A stretch of DNA of 55,465 bases. It comes from Paulinella micropora (taxonomy: Eukaryota; Cercozoa; Imbricatea; Euglyphida). A program made the translations under genes and the position numbers. The notes below the pieces were generated by a model. That model was given only the letters and a program-made list of their open reading frames with translations, did not search any database and was not told the origin of the DNA. Position 1 is the first letter of the stretch; each line of letters begins with the position of its first letter. The stretch covers positions 91,756-147,220 of the forward strand of contig BJOX01000046.1 of NCBI GenBank assembly GCA_009731375.1, in the 5' to 3' direction. Positions 25,895 to 44,207 of the stretch are shown piece after piece.

Positions 25895-26669
25895 GTGACA
25901 TTTTTTTCTTTTATCACGCGTCGGACATTGAAAGCTGCATGTGGATTAATCTCATAGTGCCCATGTCAGATCATGTCTTATTAAAATGTTTTTATACCAT
26001 TGTTGTTACTTGGCATTTTTATCGCAACATATGAGTGCGAGGGTCAATCGGCAAATGGATACGACACCGTATAAGGGGATCGCTTGTGAGTTTAGCGATG
26101 GTGTTCCTGGTACGACCCTGCTTCAAGTATCCAGGGTGATGTTCTCAAAAAATGTTCTCATAGTAGACATATTAAATTTTTTTCTTTGGATATACTTAAT
26201 ATCGTCATACCAGCACGGTCCGTCTCTACTTGTGTCGGCATATCGCATGGTCGGGCTCACTCACCCCGGCTTTGGATATAGTTATTAGGTCTGGCCCCCT
26301 AGTACTATATTAAGGTAACCGATTGAATACAAGGGTATGTTATTAAAAGACAATGTATTTACTGATCGGAAGTGTTTTTGGAGAAGGAGAAAAATTATAA
26401 CGCTGCTTTTATTGCAATAGTAATACTATTTGTTCTTGACATACTGCCTCAGAATTAAGTTACGGGGGGGACAACAAGTGTGGAAGGAGGAGTTTTTATT
26501 TACAAAAACGAGGCTGGAGATTTATAGTTGACTCGTGTCTGGCGTATGCGTTTTATATATCCACTGCACCGTCTATCCGTGGGTTAATGCACTTAGTTGC
26601 GACACCCCGTAGCGTTTGTGCAGAAAAGAAATCAGCAATTATATGACGAAAATATTGCATATTTCCGTC
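25895..26669 (+). other. 3' noncoding block of element 1
   Basis: About 775 bp between pol and the purine tract. The short frame at 25986-26288 has no envelope features. Segments such as GAGTTTAGCGATGGTGTTCC (26090 on) and TCTCTACTTGTGTCGGCATA (26222 on) recur with few changes in element 2 (about 50579-50600 and 50711-50770). This suggests a conserved RNA or packaging function. Confidence 0.6.
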
Positions 26670-26692
26670 AAAAAAAAAACGGGAAGGGGTAC
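26670..26692 (+). promoter_or_regulatory. Polypurine tract of element 1
   Basis: An A-run then CGGGAAGGGGTAC directly precedes the 3' LTR, the expected plus-strand primer site. Element 2 has AAACTGGGAGGG in the same position. Confidence 0.75.
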
Positions 26693-26940
26693 TGTAGGCA
26701 TCACCCCCCCGGATAGCCGGTGAAAAGTACACTTTTTCTGGTGTCAGGTGCACCTAGTTTTTTCCCATTATTTTCAATATCGTTTGGCCGGATTTGACCT
26801 AATGTCATTTTAACCTTGGTCTGTTGTCGTTTTCTTTTCGGCTTCACTGAGCTAATATAACGAGACATCATTCTCTTTTGGGGATTTGTGTCTGGTTGTA
26901 TTACCGACTTTTTATTGAGCTATCTTCGGGGATTGTAACA
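26693..26940 (+). repeat. 3' LTR of element 1
   Basis: Counterpart of 16538-16782; it contains a 3-nt TCG insertion near 26828. It is followed by the target duplication AGGT. Confidence 0.93.
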
Positions 26941-26993
26941 AGGTTTTATTTAAAAGTGTGGCTCGGATTGCAGACTACCAGTAGGAGTGTTTC

Positions 26994-27176
26994 TCACTGC
27001 TAGCCCTAGTTTCTCACTTCTAGCCCTAGTTGAGTCAGCCGTTACGTTTGCGTATTGCTAGCCCTGAGCCGTTACGTTTGCCTAGCCCTGCTCATAACGC
27101 TGCTAGCCCTCAGCCGTTACGTTTCCTTTCTCAATGCTGTCCCTCAACCGTTACGTTTCCGTAGTGCTAGCATTTT
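26994..27176 (+). repeat. Minisatellite of GCTAGCCCT ... CCGTTACGTTTC units
   Basis: Five or six degenerate units of about 25-40 bp built from TGCTAGCCCT and AGCCGTTACGTTT. An inverted, partial copy lies at about 27318-27382 (GAAACGTAAC, AGAGCTAGCAG), next to a G-run and N 27419-27428. Confidence 0.75.
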
Positions 27177-27198
27177 TACCGCTTCACCTCTTAATTAA

Positions 27199-27277
27199 CT
27201 CTTCCATTCTATCTCTTCTGCTTCCTACCCAGCTCTATGAGTGGCAAGTATTTCATTAAAAAAGTGCTTGCGTAAAA
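27199..27277 (+). repeat. 80-bp direct repeat, copy 1
   Basis: CTCTTCCATTCTATCTCTTC through GTGCTTGCGTAAA; copy 2 is at 27508-27584 with a handful of differences. The inverted minisatellite copy and a gap lie between them. Each copy contains a GAGTGGCAAGTA-like piece that resembles the arm of the 16494-16535 palindrome. Confidence 0.75.
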
Positions 27278-27386
27278 AGCAGAAGTTGATAAAGCTGCCC
27301 GACCGAATAATGTTGCCCTGCGTACCTGTTGAGCAGTAGCACTACGGAAACGTAACTGCTGAGAGCTAGCAGTACGGAAACTTCAG

Positions 27387-27418
<32 letters not shown>

Positions 27419-27507
27419 NNNNNNNNNNGCAATGACCTTAAACTTTGATTTTTTTTTTTTTTGTTACATTTCATGTTTTCTTTTCAAGTGTATCTGTTGA
27501 TATATAT

Positions 27508-27584
27508 CTCTTCCATTTTATCTCTTCTGCTTCCCACACAGCTCTACGAATGGCAAATATTTTTCAAACAGTGCTTGCGTAAAT
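27508..27584 (+). repeat. 80-bp direct repeat, copy 2
   Basis: See 27199-27277. Between here and 27950 the only longer frame (27632-27841) is lysine-rich and unconvincing; I see no gene. Confidence 0.75.
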
Positions 27585-27957
27585 GATATAGCGGTGGCAA
27601 AACATCAGAACAATACTGCGTATTTTGCGGATTGATCACTTTTTTTCAATCACGTTTTGACCGTGCCCTTTCGATGTGCTGTTATGATATCAGAAGTTTA
27701 TCGATACAGAAAAAAGTTGCTAACTTGAGAAAAGCACTGCTAACAGTCAGCAGGAAAGTAAAGCTAGTTTCACAAAAACGAAGCGAGCAAAAGAATGACT
27801 TGAAAAATATGTCTTGCATAAAAGTGAATCCTTTGACTTGAATATCGGCGGTTGTAAAAAGGTGACTCTCCTAGTAGCCCTAGTAAGTCAGAACGAAAGG
27901 TAGCTGAGTATAACAATGGTAAAACTGTTTGAAAGGTGACTCTTCAGAGTCGGAACG

Positions 27958-28350
27958 ACAACAAGGACAACAACAACAGCAACAGTCACAACCAAAACAA
28001 CAACAACAGCAACAACACAACCAAAACAACAACAACAACAACAGGCTGCCAACAACAACGAACCACAAGAACCAAAAGAACCACAACAATTGCAGCAACC
28101 ACAACAACCACAGTGCTTCCAAACACCACTTCCTATCTATAGCTACTGGTTCGCCGAATAGAAACCTAGTATCAAGGACAACAAGTGCAACAAGCATAAC
28201 AAGGACAACACTAACAAAAGGGATGCACCACTACGACGACGACGACGACAACAACAACAACAACAACAACGACGACGACGACGACGACGACAACAACAAC
28301 AAGAACTACTACTACTACAACTACTAATACTACTGCTGCTGCTGCTGCTG

Positions 28351-28388
<38 letters not shown>

Positions 28389-28389
28389 G
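27958..28389. repeat. CAA, GAC and ACT trinucleotide arrays
   Basis: CAA repeats with interruptions, then alternating GAC and AAC blocks, then ACT/GCT. The Gln/Asn-rich frame on the plus strand follows the repeat and is not supported as a protein, although it lies upstream of the MYND exon on the same strand. Confidence 0.85.
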
Positions 28390-28512
28390 GTGCTGGAAAG
28401 CCCTCTTTGCATTGCTTCCACTACAACTAAACCCTTTCCATGGCCGCCTACTCTTGGGACGTATTGTCATGCTTCCAACTGTACTGATTCCCCCATTTAT
28501 GCGCTGCCGCAG

Positions 28513-28610
28513 ATGCAAGTGTGCGATACTGTTCTAGAAAATGCCAGAAAAGCGAGTGGCAGAACCACAAATCTATCTGCAATGAGAGCAGTCTCCTAGC
28601 ATTTTTCGAG
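28513..28610 (+). CDS. Exon encoding the second half of a MYND zinc finger
   Basis: After a GCCGCAG acceptor and two carried bases the frame reads ASVRYCSRKCQKSEWQNHK, then SIC and NESSLLAFFE before a GTCCAC donor (phase 0). YC-x3-C-x7-H-x3-C is the C-terminal half of the MYND finger, a protein-interaction module found in many regulators and in SMYD methyltransferases. The first half (C-x2-C...C-x2-C) should sit in an upstream exon, which I could not find among the trinucleotide repeats. A possible next exon at 28640-28660 (ELDITKT) follows TTTGCCAG. It may be part of a real gene or an orphan fragment. Confidence 0.65.
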
Positions 28611-29273
28611 GTCCACAAGTGCCTAACCTGTTTTGCCAGGAACTCGATATAACCAAAACAGTTTAGGCAGCACTGAGTGTTCCAAGGCCCTCCAGTCCGT
28701 TGCAGCCCTGGATCCTGCCGTTTCGCTTTTGCTACAGTCCTCGTCTCTGACTTTGCTCCACCATCGGATCATGTGCTTCGCTTTTGCTCAGCTCATGACT
28801 CAGTCAGTGCGTTCAGCATTTTTTGTTTCGGGTCGAAGTCACTTCCCCGCGGAGTTTGGGCGTGCGGCACGTTTTTGTTTTTGTGGGTATTTGGTGACTG
28901 GTCAACGGCACTCTCAAGCCACACACGACGGGAAATTTCAAAGGTTCGATGCTGGCGGCAACTATCTCGACAATTTGTGTTGCTTGGTCGATTTTCTGTT
29001 TCCGCTGGTTGTTGAGGTGTGTCGTGTTGGAGGCTAGTTGCAGCGCTTCAAGCCGGTCCCCGCGCGCAGAGGGGCTTGGCTGACCGTGGTGTGGATGACC
29101 GTGCTGTCTGACCAGATTCCCTTAGCTGCTGCCCGTTCGACTCTCTGCTTTTCCTGTAGCTGCTCGGCTCGCCATCTTCTCGTGTTGCCACTCCATTCAC
29201 TTCCTCCTCTGCTTGCTGACTCGTTCCCTTAGTAGAATCCATTTTTCCGCGCGGGGGGGGGGGGGGGGGGGCA
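28611..29273 (+). other. Open but unassigned region after the MYND exon
   Basis: A 134-codon frame (28633-29037) spans this region with mixed composition and no recognised motif; part may be coding for the MYND gene, but I could not define boundaries. It ends at a G-run and N 29274-29643. Confidence 0.3.
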
Positions 29274-29643
29274 NNNNNNNNNNNNNNNNNNNNNNNNNNN
29301 NNNNNNNNNNNNNNNNNNNNNNNNNNNNNNNNNNNNNNNNNNNNNNNNNNNNNNNNNNNNNNNNNNNNNNNNNNNNNNNNNNNNNNNNNNNNNNNNNNNN
29401 NNNNNNNNNNNNNNNNNNNNNNNNNNNNNNNNNNNNNNNNNNNNNNNNNNNNNNNNNNNNNNNNNNNNNNNNNNNNNNNNNNNNNNNNNNNNNNNNNNNN
29501 NNNNNNNNNNNNNNNNNNNNNNNNNNNNNNNNNNNNNNNNNNNNNNNNNNNNNNNNNNNNNNNNNNNNNNNNNNNNNNNNNNNNNNNNNNNNNNNNNNNN
29601 NNNNNNNNNNNNNNNNNNNNNNNNNNNNNNNNNNNNNNNNNNN

Positions 29644-29985
29644 GGGGGGGGGGGGGGGGGGGGGGGGTAACCAGGCGCAAACAATGAGCAGGGACAACAC
29701 GAGTAGCGAAGCGAGGAGTGCCATGATTATGCGGCCCTGCAGCAGCAGCATGCCCATGCAGTATCGCCCCTGTACGCAGCCCTGCGTGCAAACATGACAC
29801 TCCAGCTTCTGTAACAATTGTAATTAATAATAACAGAGTTCAAATAACGTCAATTTATATGAAGAATGCAAATGATGGAATTACCTGTATTCTGCTCGTT
29901 TCAGCCACTTGCCATTCGTTGTCCAGTAGCTAATCAGCAATGATCGTGGTTTGCGAGTTTAGTAAGCGACACTCAAAGGGAAAAC
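29644..29985. other. No recognisable gene
   Basis: G-run at the gap edge, then mixed sequence with CCACTTGCCATTCG at 29903, again like the arm of the 16494-16535 palindrome. No convincing exon. Confidence 0.5.
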
Positions 29986-29989
29986 ATGG

Positions 29990-30393
29990 TATATACATAT
30001 ATATATGTATATATATATATATATAATATATATAGATGTATGTATACTTTATATATATATAAATAATAAATATGTATATAATATATATATATATATACAT
30101 ATATATATGTACATACATACATACATACATACACGCACACATACATATATATAAATATATATAATATATATATAAATATATATATATACATATATATATA
30201 TAATATATACATACATACATACATACATACATGCATGCATACATACATGCATACATACATACATACATACTACATACATGATATATATATATATATAATA
30301 CATACATACGTACGTACATTCATACATCCATCCATCCATACATACATGCATACATGCATACATACATACATACATACATACATACATACATAC

Positions 30394-30467
<74 letters not shown>

Positions 30468-30570
30468 GTGTGTGTGTGTGTGTATGTGTGTCTGTGTGTG
30501 TGTATGTGTGTGCGTGTGTGTCTGTGTGTGTGTGTGTGTGTGCGTGTGTGTGCGTGTGCGTGTGTATGTT
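29990..30570. repeat. TA/CATA/CA/TG microsatellite block
   Basis: About 580 bp of alternating TA, CATA, CA and TG runs. Confidence 0.95.
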
Positions 30571-31212
30571 TGTGATGCTTTTGCTGAAATATGTGTTAAA
30601 ATTTTTTCGCGGAGGATAAATGAGGCGTGCTCGGTGAAAGATGCTGTGGGTGCGGATTGCAAATTTTGTGTACCTGGTCAGTGGGTATCCAAGTCTCAAT
30701 TAGGTCCTCATCGTCCGGCACAAACACAGGCCCAGCCATCCACCAAACCACTGCATTTCCAAAACATACAGCTTTGCAAGATGTTTTCACGAGAAAGGAA
30801 ATACCAAAAGGTGTATATACAGATAGCATTTGATGGGACAGCATTTACATAAACAAAAAGCCATGAACCCTCGGGAAAAGAAAAGCCTCCAAAGCCGAAA
30901 TCAGATGACAGAGTCAACATAGAATTCACGGTCAACGGAAAGGCAGCAATTACAACGCAACATAGAAGAAAGGCGAGAGAGTAAAGGACCAGGATTCAGC
31001 AGAGAGGACAAAGAGAGATAGCAGAGACTAAATAGCGCTGTATTTCATAGAACATATTACTCATATTAAACAAACAAAGCTATAGAACCAAGAACAAAAG
31101 CCTCAATAACAAACTTCAAACTTATGCAAGAACAGAAGGTCTAGTTTTTTTGGACGTAACAGCAACAAGGGCCTTCGCAATTGCTTAGGCGATAGTTGTT
31201 AGCAGTTCTACC
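30571..31212. other. No recognisable gene
   Basis: Both strands have frames of 70-80 codons around 30600-30935 but without family motifs or convincing splice structure. The rest is A-rich unique sequence. Confidence 0.4.
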
Positions 31213-31845
31213 ATGAGATCTGATTATTTATTTCCTGACAAAAACCAGTCCAGAATCAAAATTTCGCACACACACACAAATCCCAGTTACCGTCAGCCGC
31301 GCATCTATAAACACGAGCATCGTCGTATTGACCTTGTTATATACCCCTCTCGTGTTCCTGGTTTTGTTTGTGTTCATGATAAAGATGTCTCGCTTGTTAA
31401 ACCTTACAACGTACATATGTCAGGCGCTCTATACATGATCTTCTCTATGCAATAGGTGCTAGGGAGCGTGCCAAGACCGGCAAGCATGGTCCTGATCCTC
31501 CGGTTGAGGGCACTACTTTTATTCCTTTGCTACTTCTAGTTTTGGTGTTTTAGGCAAGAAGGCTTCTGATTTTATAGACCACCCGGACAAGACTGCTCCC
31601 TCTAGTTTTGGTGTTTTAGGCAAGAGGGCTTCTGATTTTCTAGACCACCCGGACAAGACCGCTTATCTCCCATCTATCTATCCTTCTGGTCCTTTGGGCG
31701 GCGTATCAGATGCATTATTGTTATTGAGCTTGCTAGGTTCAATTATCTCAACTGGCGTGCGATGTTGGATCGTGCGACGATTCGCCAACCAGTGCCAATG
31801 CATTTGAACTATCCCCTTCATAACGTCTCCCTTCTCAAATTGATA
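31213..31845 (+). pseudogene. Decayed retroelement-like frame with a 63-bp tandem duplication
   Basis: Plus-strand peptides HRRIDLVIYPSRVPGF, AKTGKHGPDPPVEGTTFIP and SFGVLGKKASDFIDHPDK occur in this order but in different frames with stops between them. The pattern (basic R-x-D, a K-KYGP segment, FxPF..ST-FG-LG..A..FL) resembles the region after RT in many non-LTR elements. TTTTGGTGTTTTAGGCAAGA to CCCGGACAAGAC is duplicated in tandem at about 31537-31597 and 31600-31660. Assignment is tentative. Confidence 0.35.
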
Positions 31846-31998
31846 GGTTCTCCTTCTTGAGGCGCCGTATTCAATCCCAATCTAGTGCGCCAGCTGTTCC
31901 TTTCTCCCTTCAACGTCGTTTTTAAACCAGCATCATGCTTCGGGCTTCTCCAGAGGTGTTATGCTCGCGCCCTTGCTCAACTGGCTCATATGCCCTGC

Positions 31999-32194
31999 TC
32001 TATTTCCTCTTGCTCTCTCTCTCTCTCTCTCTCGCTCTCGCTCTCTCTCTCTCTCTCTCATCTCTCATCTCTCATCTCTCTCTCTCTCATCTCTCTCTCT
32101 CTCTCTTTCATCTCTCTCATCTCTCTCTCTCTCTCTCTCTCATCTCTCTATCTCTCTCTCTATCTATCTATCTATCTATTTATCTCTCTCTCTC

Positions 32195-32237
<43 letters not shown>

Positions 32238-32248
32238 TCACACACCTC

Positions 32249-32302
<54 letters not shown>

Positions 32303-32421
32303 TTCACCTTTCTCTCTCTCACTTCTCTCTCTCTCTCACCTCTCTCTCTCTCTCTCTCCCTCCCTCCCTCCCTTCCTCCCTCCCTCCCTCCCTCTCTCTC
32401 TCCCTCTCCCTCTCTCCCTCT

Positions 32422-32467
<46 letters not shown>
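31999..32467. repeat. CT-rich microsatellite
   Basis: About 470 bp of CT repeats with CTAT, CA and CCCT patches. Confidence 0.95.
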
Positions 32468-32469
<2 letters not shown>

Positions 32470-33300
32470 GTTCGTGCGTAACTGCATTTTTCACTTTTAG
32501 GGTCGCCTTATCTTTTCTCCCTCTGGGAGTTTTTGGGCGGCACTTTTTTATTTTTAGTGGGGAGTTAGGAGTTTATCCCCAGTCCCACACTGTTCGCCAC
32601 TCTTTCTTTCTCTTCTCCTTTCTCTCTCCTTCCTTTCTTTTTACCGTAAGCAAGGTTTATTTTAATCTCTTTTCTTTTGTTTCTTTGTTGTTGGTGGTTG
32701 ATGATTACGGCTATCTCCTGTGCTTCCTTTTGCTTTCTTTTGGTTGGTTATGTTTGTTGCCTCTTCTTGTTGATTGTGGCCTGTGGAGACTTATGTTGTT
32801 GGTGGGATGGGGCTGTGTGGTGCGGTCTGGCTGGACTGGCCTGAGGTTGAAGGGTCGCCAGGCTCGGGCCTGTCCTTGAGGATATTGCAGCACTCAGCAT
32901 CCCTCCAAGCAACTGGGTGAGCAAGGACACTTGAGGTCCCGTAATACCCAGTCCATCCAACTACAAATTCTTAAAGCATATTCGCGTCGCCTTTGGCCAC
33001 GTCGAGCCTAACTACGCACTGCACGCCCCACCCAGCTACCGACAGCCTACGGGTGCGAGTGTTCTGCATATGGTGCTACGGTTTCCTTACGGGCTGTCTC
33101 ACTGTCTGTCAATCGATCTCACTTGCGCCCTGTGTTGGTTATGTCTGATCCCTGCATTCTGCCTTTGCCTCATAGTACAGTCTCAATTGCCCCTGACTGG
33201 TTTGCTTGTGTGTGTTTGCTTGTATGTAAATTTACTTTGTCCTTGTTTTGGGCTTGTTCCTTTTTTGTTCTTTGTTCTTTTTCATTTCTTAGTTGGTTCT
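32468..33300. other. Unique pyrimidine-rich sequence without a recognised gene
   Basis: Frames on both strands lack motifs. The stretch 32870-33070 is less biased in composition and might be a relic, but I could not identify it. Confidence 0.4.
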
Positions 33301-33339
33301 GTCTTTCTTTCTCTTCTCTCTCTCTCATATCTCTCTCTC

Positions 33340-33389
<50 letters not shown>

Positions 33390-33398
33390 TTTCCTCTT

Positions 33399-33434
<36 letters not shown>

Positions 33435-33435
33435 G
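33301..33435. repeat. CT microsatellite
   Basis: CT/TTCT repeat. The following 33436-33790 shows no gene. Confidence 0.9.
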
Positions 33436-33790
33436 TTCTATTTTTTATTTAATCAAATATACTAAACTCACCTACTTATAATCCCGTGTATCTTTACAAC
33501 TTAAGCGTAAAGGGTAAAGATACATTAATCATATTTTCTTACTTATTCTTTCACATAAGGGTTATGGGCGGAGGGGAGCGCATGCCATCAGCAAGTTGTG
33601 CTAAAAAAGATAACCCTGACAACCTTACAATTTGAAATAAGCGTCCCATACGCACCCCTTATACCTGGAATCGAGTCTAAGTACTCAGAGTGTTCCGGTG
33701 TTACATATTCTACCCTATATTCTTACTATACTTCTGAATCATAACCATTCTTTTCTATCTATTCCTCCCTTTCTCTTTCTCTCCCTTATT

Positions 33791-33794
33791 TTAT

Positions 33795-33825
<31 letters not shown>

Positions 33826-33914
33826 TTCTCTTCCTCTCTCTCTCTCTCTGTTTCTTTCTCTTCCTCTTTATCTCACTCTCTCTCTCTCTCTCAGTCTCTC
33901 TTTCTTTCTTTCTC

Positions 33915-33966
<52 letters not shown>

Positions 33967-34930
33967 CATTCCTCTCTCTCTCTCTCTCTCTCTNNNNNNN
34001 NNNNNNNNNNNNNNNNNNNNNNNNNNNNNNNNNNNNNNNNNNNNNNNNNNNNNNNNNNNNNNNNNNNNNNNNNNNNNNNNNNNNNNNNNNNNNNNNNNNN
34101 NNNNNNNNNNNNNNNNNNNNNNNNNNNNNNNNNNNNNNNNNNNNNNNNNNNNNNNNNNNNNNNNNNNNNNNNNNNNNNNNNNNNNNNNNNNNNNNNNNNN
34201 NNNNNNNNNNNNNNNNNNNNNNNNNNNNNNNNNNNNNNNNNNNNNNNNNNNNNNNNNNNNNNNNNNNNNNNNNNNNNNNNNNNNNNNNNNNNNNNNNNNN
34301 NNNNNNNNNNNNNNNNNNNNNNNNNNNNNNNNNNNNNNNNNNNNNNNNNNNNNNNNNNNNNNNNNNNNNNNNNNNNNNNNNNNNNNNNNNNNNNNNNNNN
34401 NNNNNNNNNNNNNNNNNNNNNNNNNNNNNNNNNNNNNNNNNNNNNNNNNNNNNNNNNNNNNNNNNNNNNNNNNNNNNNNNNNNNNNNNNNNNNNNNNNNN
34501 NNNNNNNNNNNNNNNNNNNNNNNNNNNNNNNNNNNNNNNNNNNNNNNNNNNNNNNNNNNNNNNNNNNNNNNNNNNNNNNNNNNNNNNNNNNNNNNNNNNN
34601 NNNNNNNNNNNNNNNNNNNNNNNNNNNNNNNNNNNNNNNNNNNNNNNNNNNNNNNNNNNNNNNNNNNNNNNNNNNNNNNNNNNNNNNNNNNNNNNNNNNN
34701 NNNNNNNNNNNNNNNNNNNNNNNNNNNNNNNNNNNNNNNNNNNNNNNNNNNNNNNNNNNNNNNNNNNNNNNNNNNNNNNNNNNNNNNNNNNNNNNNNNNN
34801 NNNNNNNNNNNNNNNNNNNNNNNNNNNNNNNNNNNNNNNNNNNNNNNNNNNNNNNNNNNNNNNNNNNNNNNNNNNNNNNNNNNNNNNNNNNNNNNNNNNN
34901 NNNNNNNNNNNNNNNNNNNNNNNNNNNNNN

Positions 34931-35002
<72 letters not shown>

Positions 35003-35056
35003 CCTCTTTCTTTCTCTTCCTCTTTCTCTTCCTCTTTCTCTCAATCTCTCTCTCTC
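33791..35056. repeat. CT/CTTT microsatellite enclosing a 937-bp gap
   Basis: Pyrimidine repeats on both sides of N 33994-34930; the missing part is probably the same repeat. Confidence 0.9.
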
Positions 35057-35073
35057 ACACACACACTCTGTCT

Positions 35074-35373
35074 CTCTTCTTGTTCTTCTTGTTCTTCTTG
35101 TTCTTCTTGTTCTTCTTGTTGTTGTTGTTGTTGTTCTTCTTCTTCTTCTTCTTCTTCTTCTTCTTCTCCTCCTCCTCCTCCTCCTCCTACTCCTCCTGCT
35201 CCTGCTCCTGCTCCTCCTGCTCCTGCTCCTGCTCCTCCTGCTCCTGCTCCTCCCGCTCCTCCTTCTTCTTCTTCTTCTTCTTCTCCTCCTCCTTCTCCTT
35301 CTCCTTCTTCTTCTTCTTCTTCTTCTTCTTCTTCTTCTTCTTCTTCTTCTTCTTCTTCTTCTTCTTCTTCTTC
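35074..35373. repeat. CTT/TTG/CTC trinucleotide array
   Basis: About 300 bp of TTC, TTG and TCC triplets, nearly pure pyrimidine on this strand. Another CT block is at 35455-35615. Confidence 0.93.
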
Positions 35374-35451
35374 GCTTTTATTGAGAGAACAATTTTACAA
35401 TTGGACTCAGCGAACGTCCACGTGAAAAGATATTGCTAGTAAGTTATACCT

Positions 35452-35493
<42 letters not shown>

Positions 35494-35512
35494 CCCTCTT
35501 TCTCTTCCTCTT

Positions 35513-35551
<39 letters not shown>

Positions 35552-35552
35552 C

Positions 35553-35590
<38 letters not shown>

Positions 35591-35672
35591 TCTCTCTCTT
35601 TCTCTCTCTCTCTTATATTTTTCTATCTATGGAGCCTAGCTGTTGAACATTGGTTCCAGCTAGCACCTGCAG

Positions 35673-35779
35673 ATTGCATGATTGAGCCAGAACTGAACAT
35701 GATTGAGCCACTGATTCAGCAGAAATTTGAAAATAAGTTTTCATTTCTTAAAGATTGCAATAAAACGTCATTCATCGAG
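35673..35779 (+). CDS. Orphan candidate exon
   Basis: Between a CACCTGCAG acceptor and a GTGAAG donor the frame is open for 35 codons after two carried bases: CMIEPELNMIEPLIQQKFEN, then KFSFLKDCNKTSFIE. Composition is protein-like in a region otherwise of simple repeats. No family is recognised, and no partner exon was found either side. The region 35780-36080 is AT-rich without features. Confidence 0.3.
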
Positions 35780-36083
35780 GTGAAGCCCTCCTTTGTACAT
35801 TATAAAATAGTTAAATATAATATTAATCTTAATCTTTGATACATATGTGCATATATAGGTAGAGTCGCGATATCGCGGTCGATCAAGTTATATCCTAAGC
35901 AAAAAGTCCTTGACTATTAGAAGCATGAGTCCTTGAACATATACGCCATCGTATGCTTTCCGGTTACGTTGTTATCACAGTTTGTATGTAAATACAGTCA
36001 AGATATGTATCATACAAGACACAAATATGTATTCATATCACTGCCAACCCCGAGATCGAATTGAAAATCCAATCCTTGCTGTC

Positions 36084-36659
36084 ATGTTATGTTATGTTAT
36101 GTTATGTTATGTTATGTTATGTTATGTTATGTTATGTTATGTTATGTTATGTTATGTTATGTTATGTTATGTTATGTTGTGTTATGTTATGTTATGTTAT
36201 GTTATGTTATGTCATGTTATGTTATGTTATGTTATGTTGTTATGTTATGTTGTTATGTTATGTTATGTTATGTTATATGAGGTTATGTTATGTTTAGTCA
36301 TGTTATGTTATGTTATGTTATGTTATGTTATGTTACGTCACGTTTTGTCATGTTATGTTATGTTATGTTATGTTATGTAATGATGTTATGCTATGTTATG
36401 CTCTGCTATGTTATGTTATGTTATGTTATGTTATGTTTTGTTATTTTGTTATGTTATCATGTTATGTTATGTTATGTATGTTATGTTATGTTATGTCATG
36501 TTATGTTATGTTATGTTATGTGTGTAATGTTATGTTATGTCATGTTATGTTATGTTATGTTATTGTTACGTTATGTTATGCTATGTTATGTTATGTTATG
36601 TTATTGTTATGTTATGTTATGTTATGTTATGTTATGGTATGTTATGTTATGTTATGTAT
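36084..36659. repeat. TTATG pentanucleotide satellite
   Basis: About 575 bp of TTATG units with scattered substitutions and phase slips. It is the only pentanucleotide array of this size in the window and ends 57 bp before the Nudix start codon. Confidence 0.95.
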
Positions 36660-36716
36660 GTATGCCCCTGCCCCCCCCCCCTTTTTTTCAGGAGGTGGTC
36701 TGTAGTGAGTACGGGC

Positions 36717-43747
<7,031 letters not shown>

Positions 43748-44207
43748 AAGAATGCATGACACAAACAAAAAGCAAAAGGTAGATTGTGTGATACACGCTG
43801 AAAAGGGAGTGTTGAGTAAGTTGCTGGAGTTGCTGGGTCCAGTGATTGATGATGCATGTAGAATCGTGTGATGGACTATTTGCCTATGACACAGCTGAGA
43901 AAGTTATGACTCAGTGAAATATTCAAGAAGAGATCTTGAGTAGTGTCCCGTCAGCGGCAAGCTCAGCGTATTTTTGCTCAGTGCAAGTTCTGACTGCAGG
44001 ACTGATTTCTGTTTTCAAATGCTTTCTTTCTTTCTTTCTTTCTTTCTTTCCTTCCTTCCTTCCTTCCTTCCTTCCTTTCTTTCTTTCTTTCTTTCTTTCC
44101 TTTTTTCTTTATGTCTTTTTATCTGTTAGTCAAACGAACCATCAAAGCGTTTGCAAGGGAGAACTTCGAAGTATAAATTCAAGAGAAGAAGGGGGAAATA
44201 GATGCAG
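43748..44207. other. Nudix 3' flank
   Basis: Unique sequence, then a CTTT/CTTC array at 44027-44100. No clear gene and no AATAAA. Confidence 0.5.

Larger units (their letters stand above)
16538..26940 (+). mobile_element. Full-length Ty3/gypsy-type LTR retrotransposon (element 1)
   Basis: 10.4 kb bounded by LTRs of 245 and 248 bp that start TG and end CA, with the 4-bp target duplication AGGT at 16534-16537 and 26941-26944. Order: LTR, primer site, leader, gag, pol (protease-like, RT, RNase H, integrase, GPY/F, unknown C-terminal region), noncoding block, purine tract, LTR. Integrase after RNase H places it in Ty3/gypsy. The LTRs differ by about 7 substitutions and one 3-nt indel, about 97% identical, so the insertion is fairly recent. 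Gag has a one-base frame break; Pol is intact over 1,915 codons. No envelope gene is present. Confidence 0.95.

Noticed and set aside
25986-26288. Possible envelope gene downstream of pol
   Set aside because: Only 100 codons, no signal peptide or transmembrane pattern, and the frame is not kept in element 2.
26994-27176. CRISPR-like array
   Set aside because: Units are degenerate and contiguous without distinct spacers, and the genome is eukaryotic.
27929-28327. Gln/Asn-rich protein on the plus strand
   Set aside because: Composition follows the CAA and GAC triplet arrays; no supporting motif.
36692-36704. A 13-nt coding exon of the Nudix gene (EVVC, donor GTGAGT)
   Set aside because: It would leave phase 1 before exon 2, which needs phase 0. 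The ATG exon 36717-36743 fits exactly.
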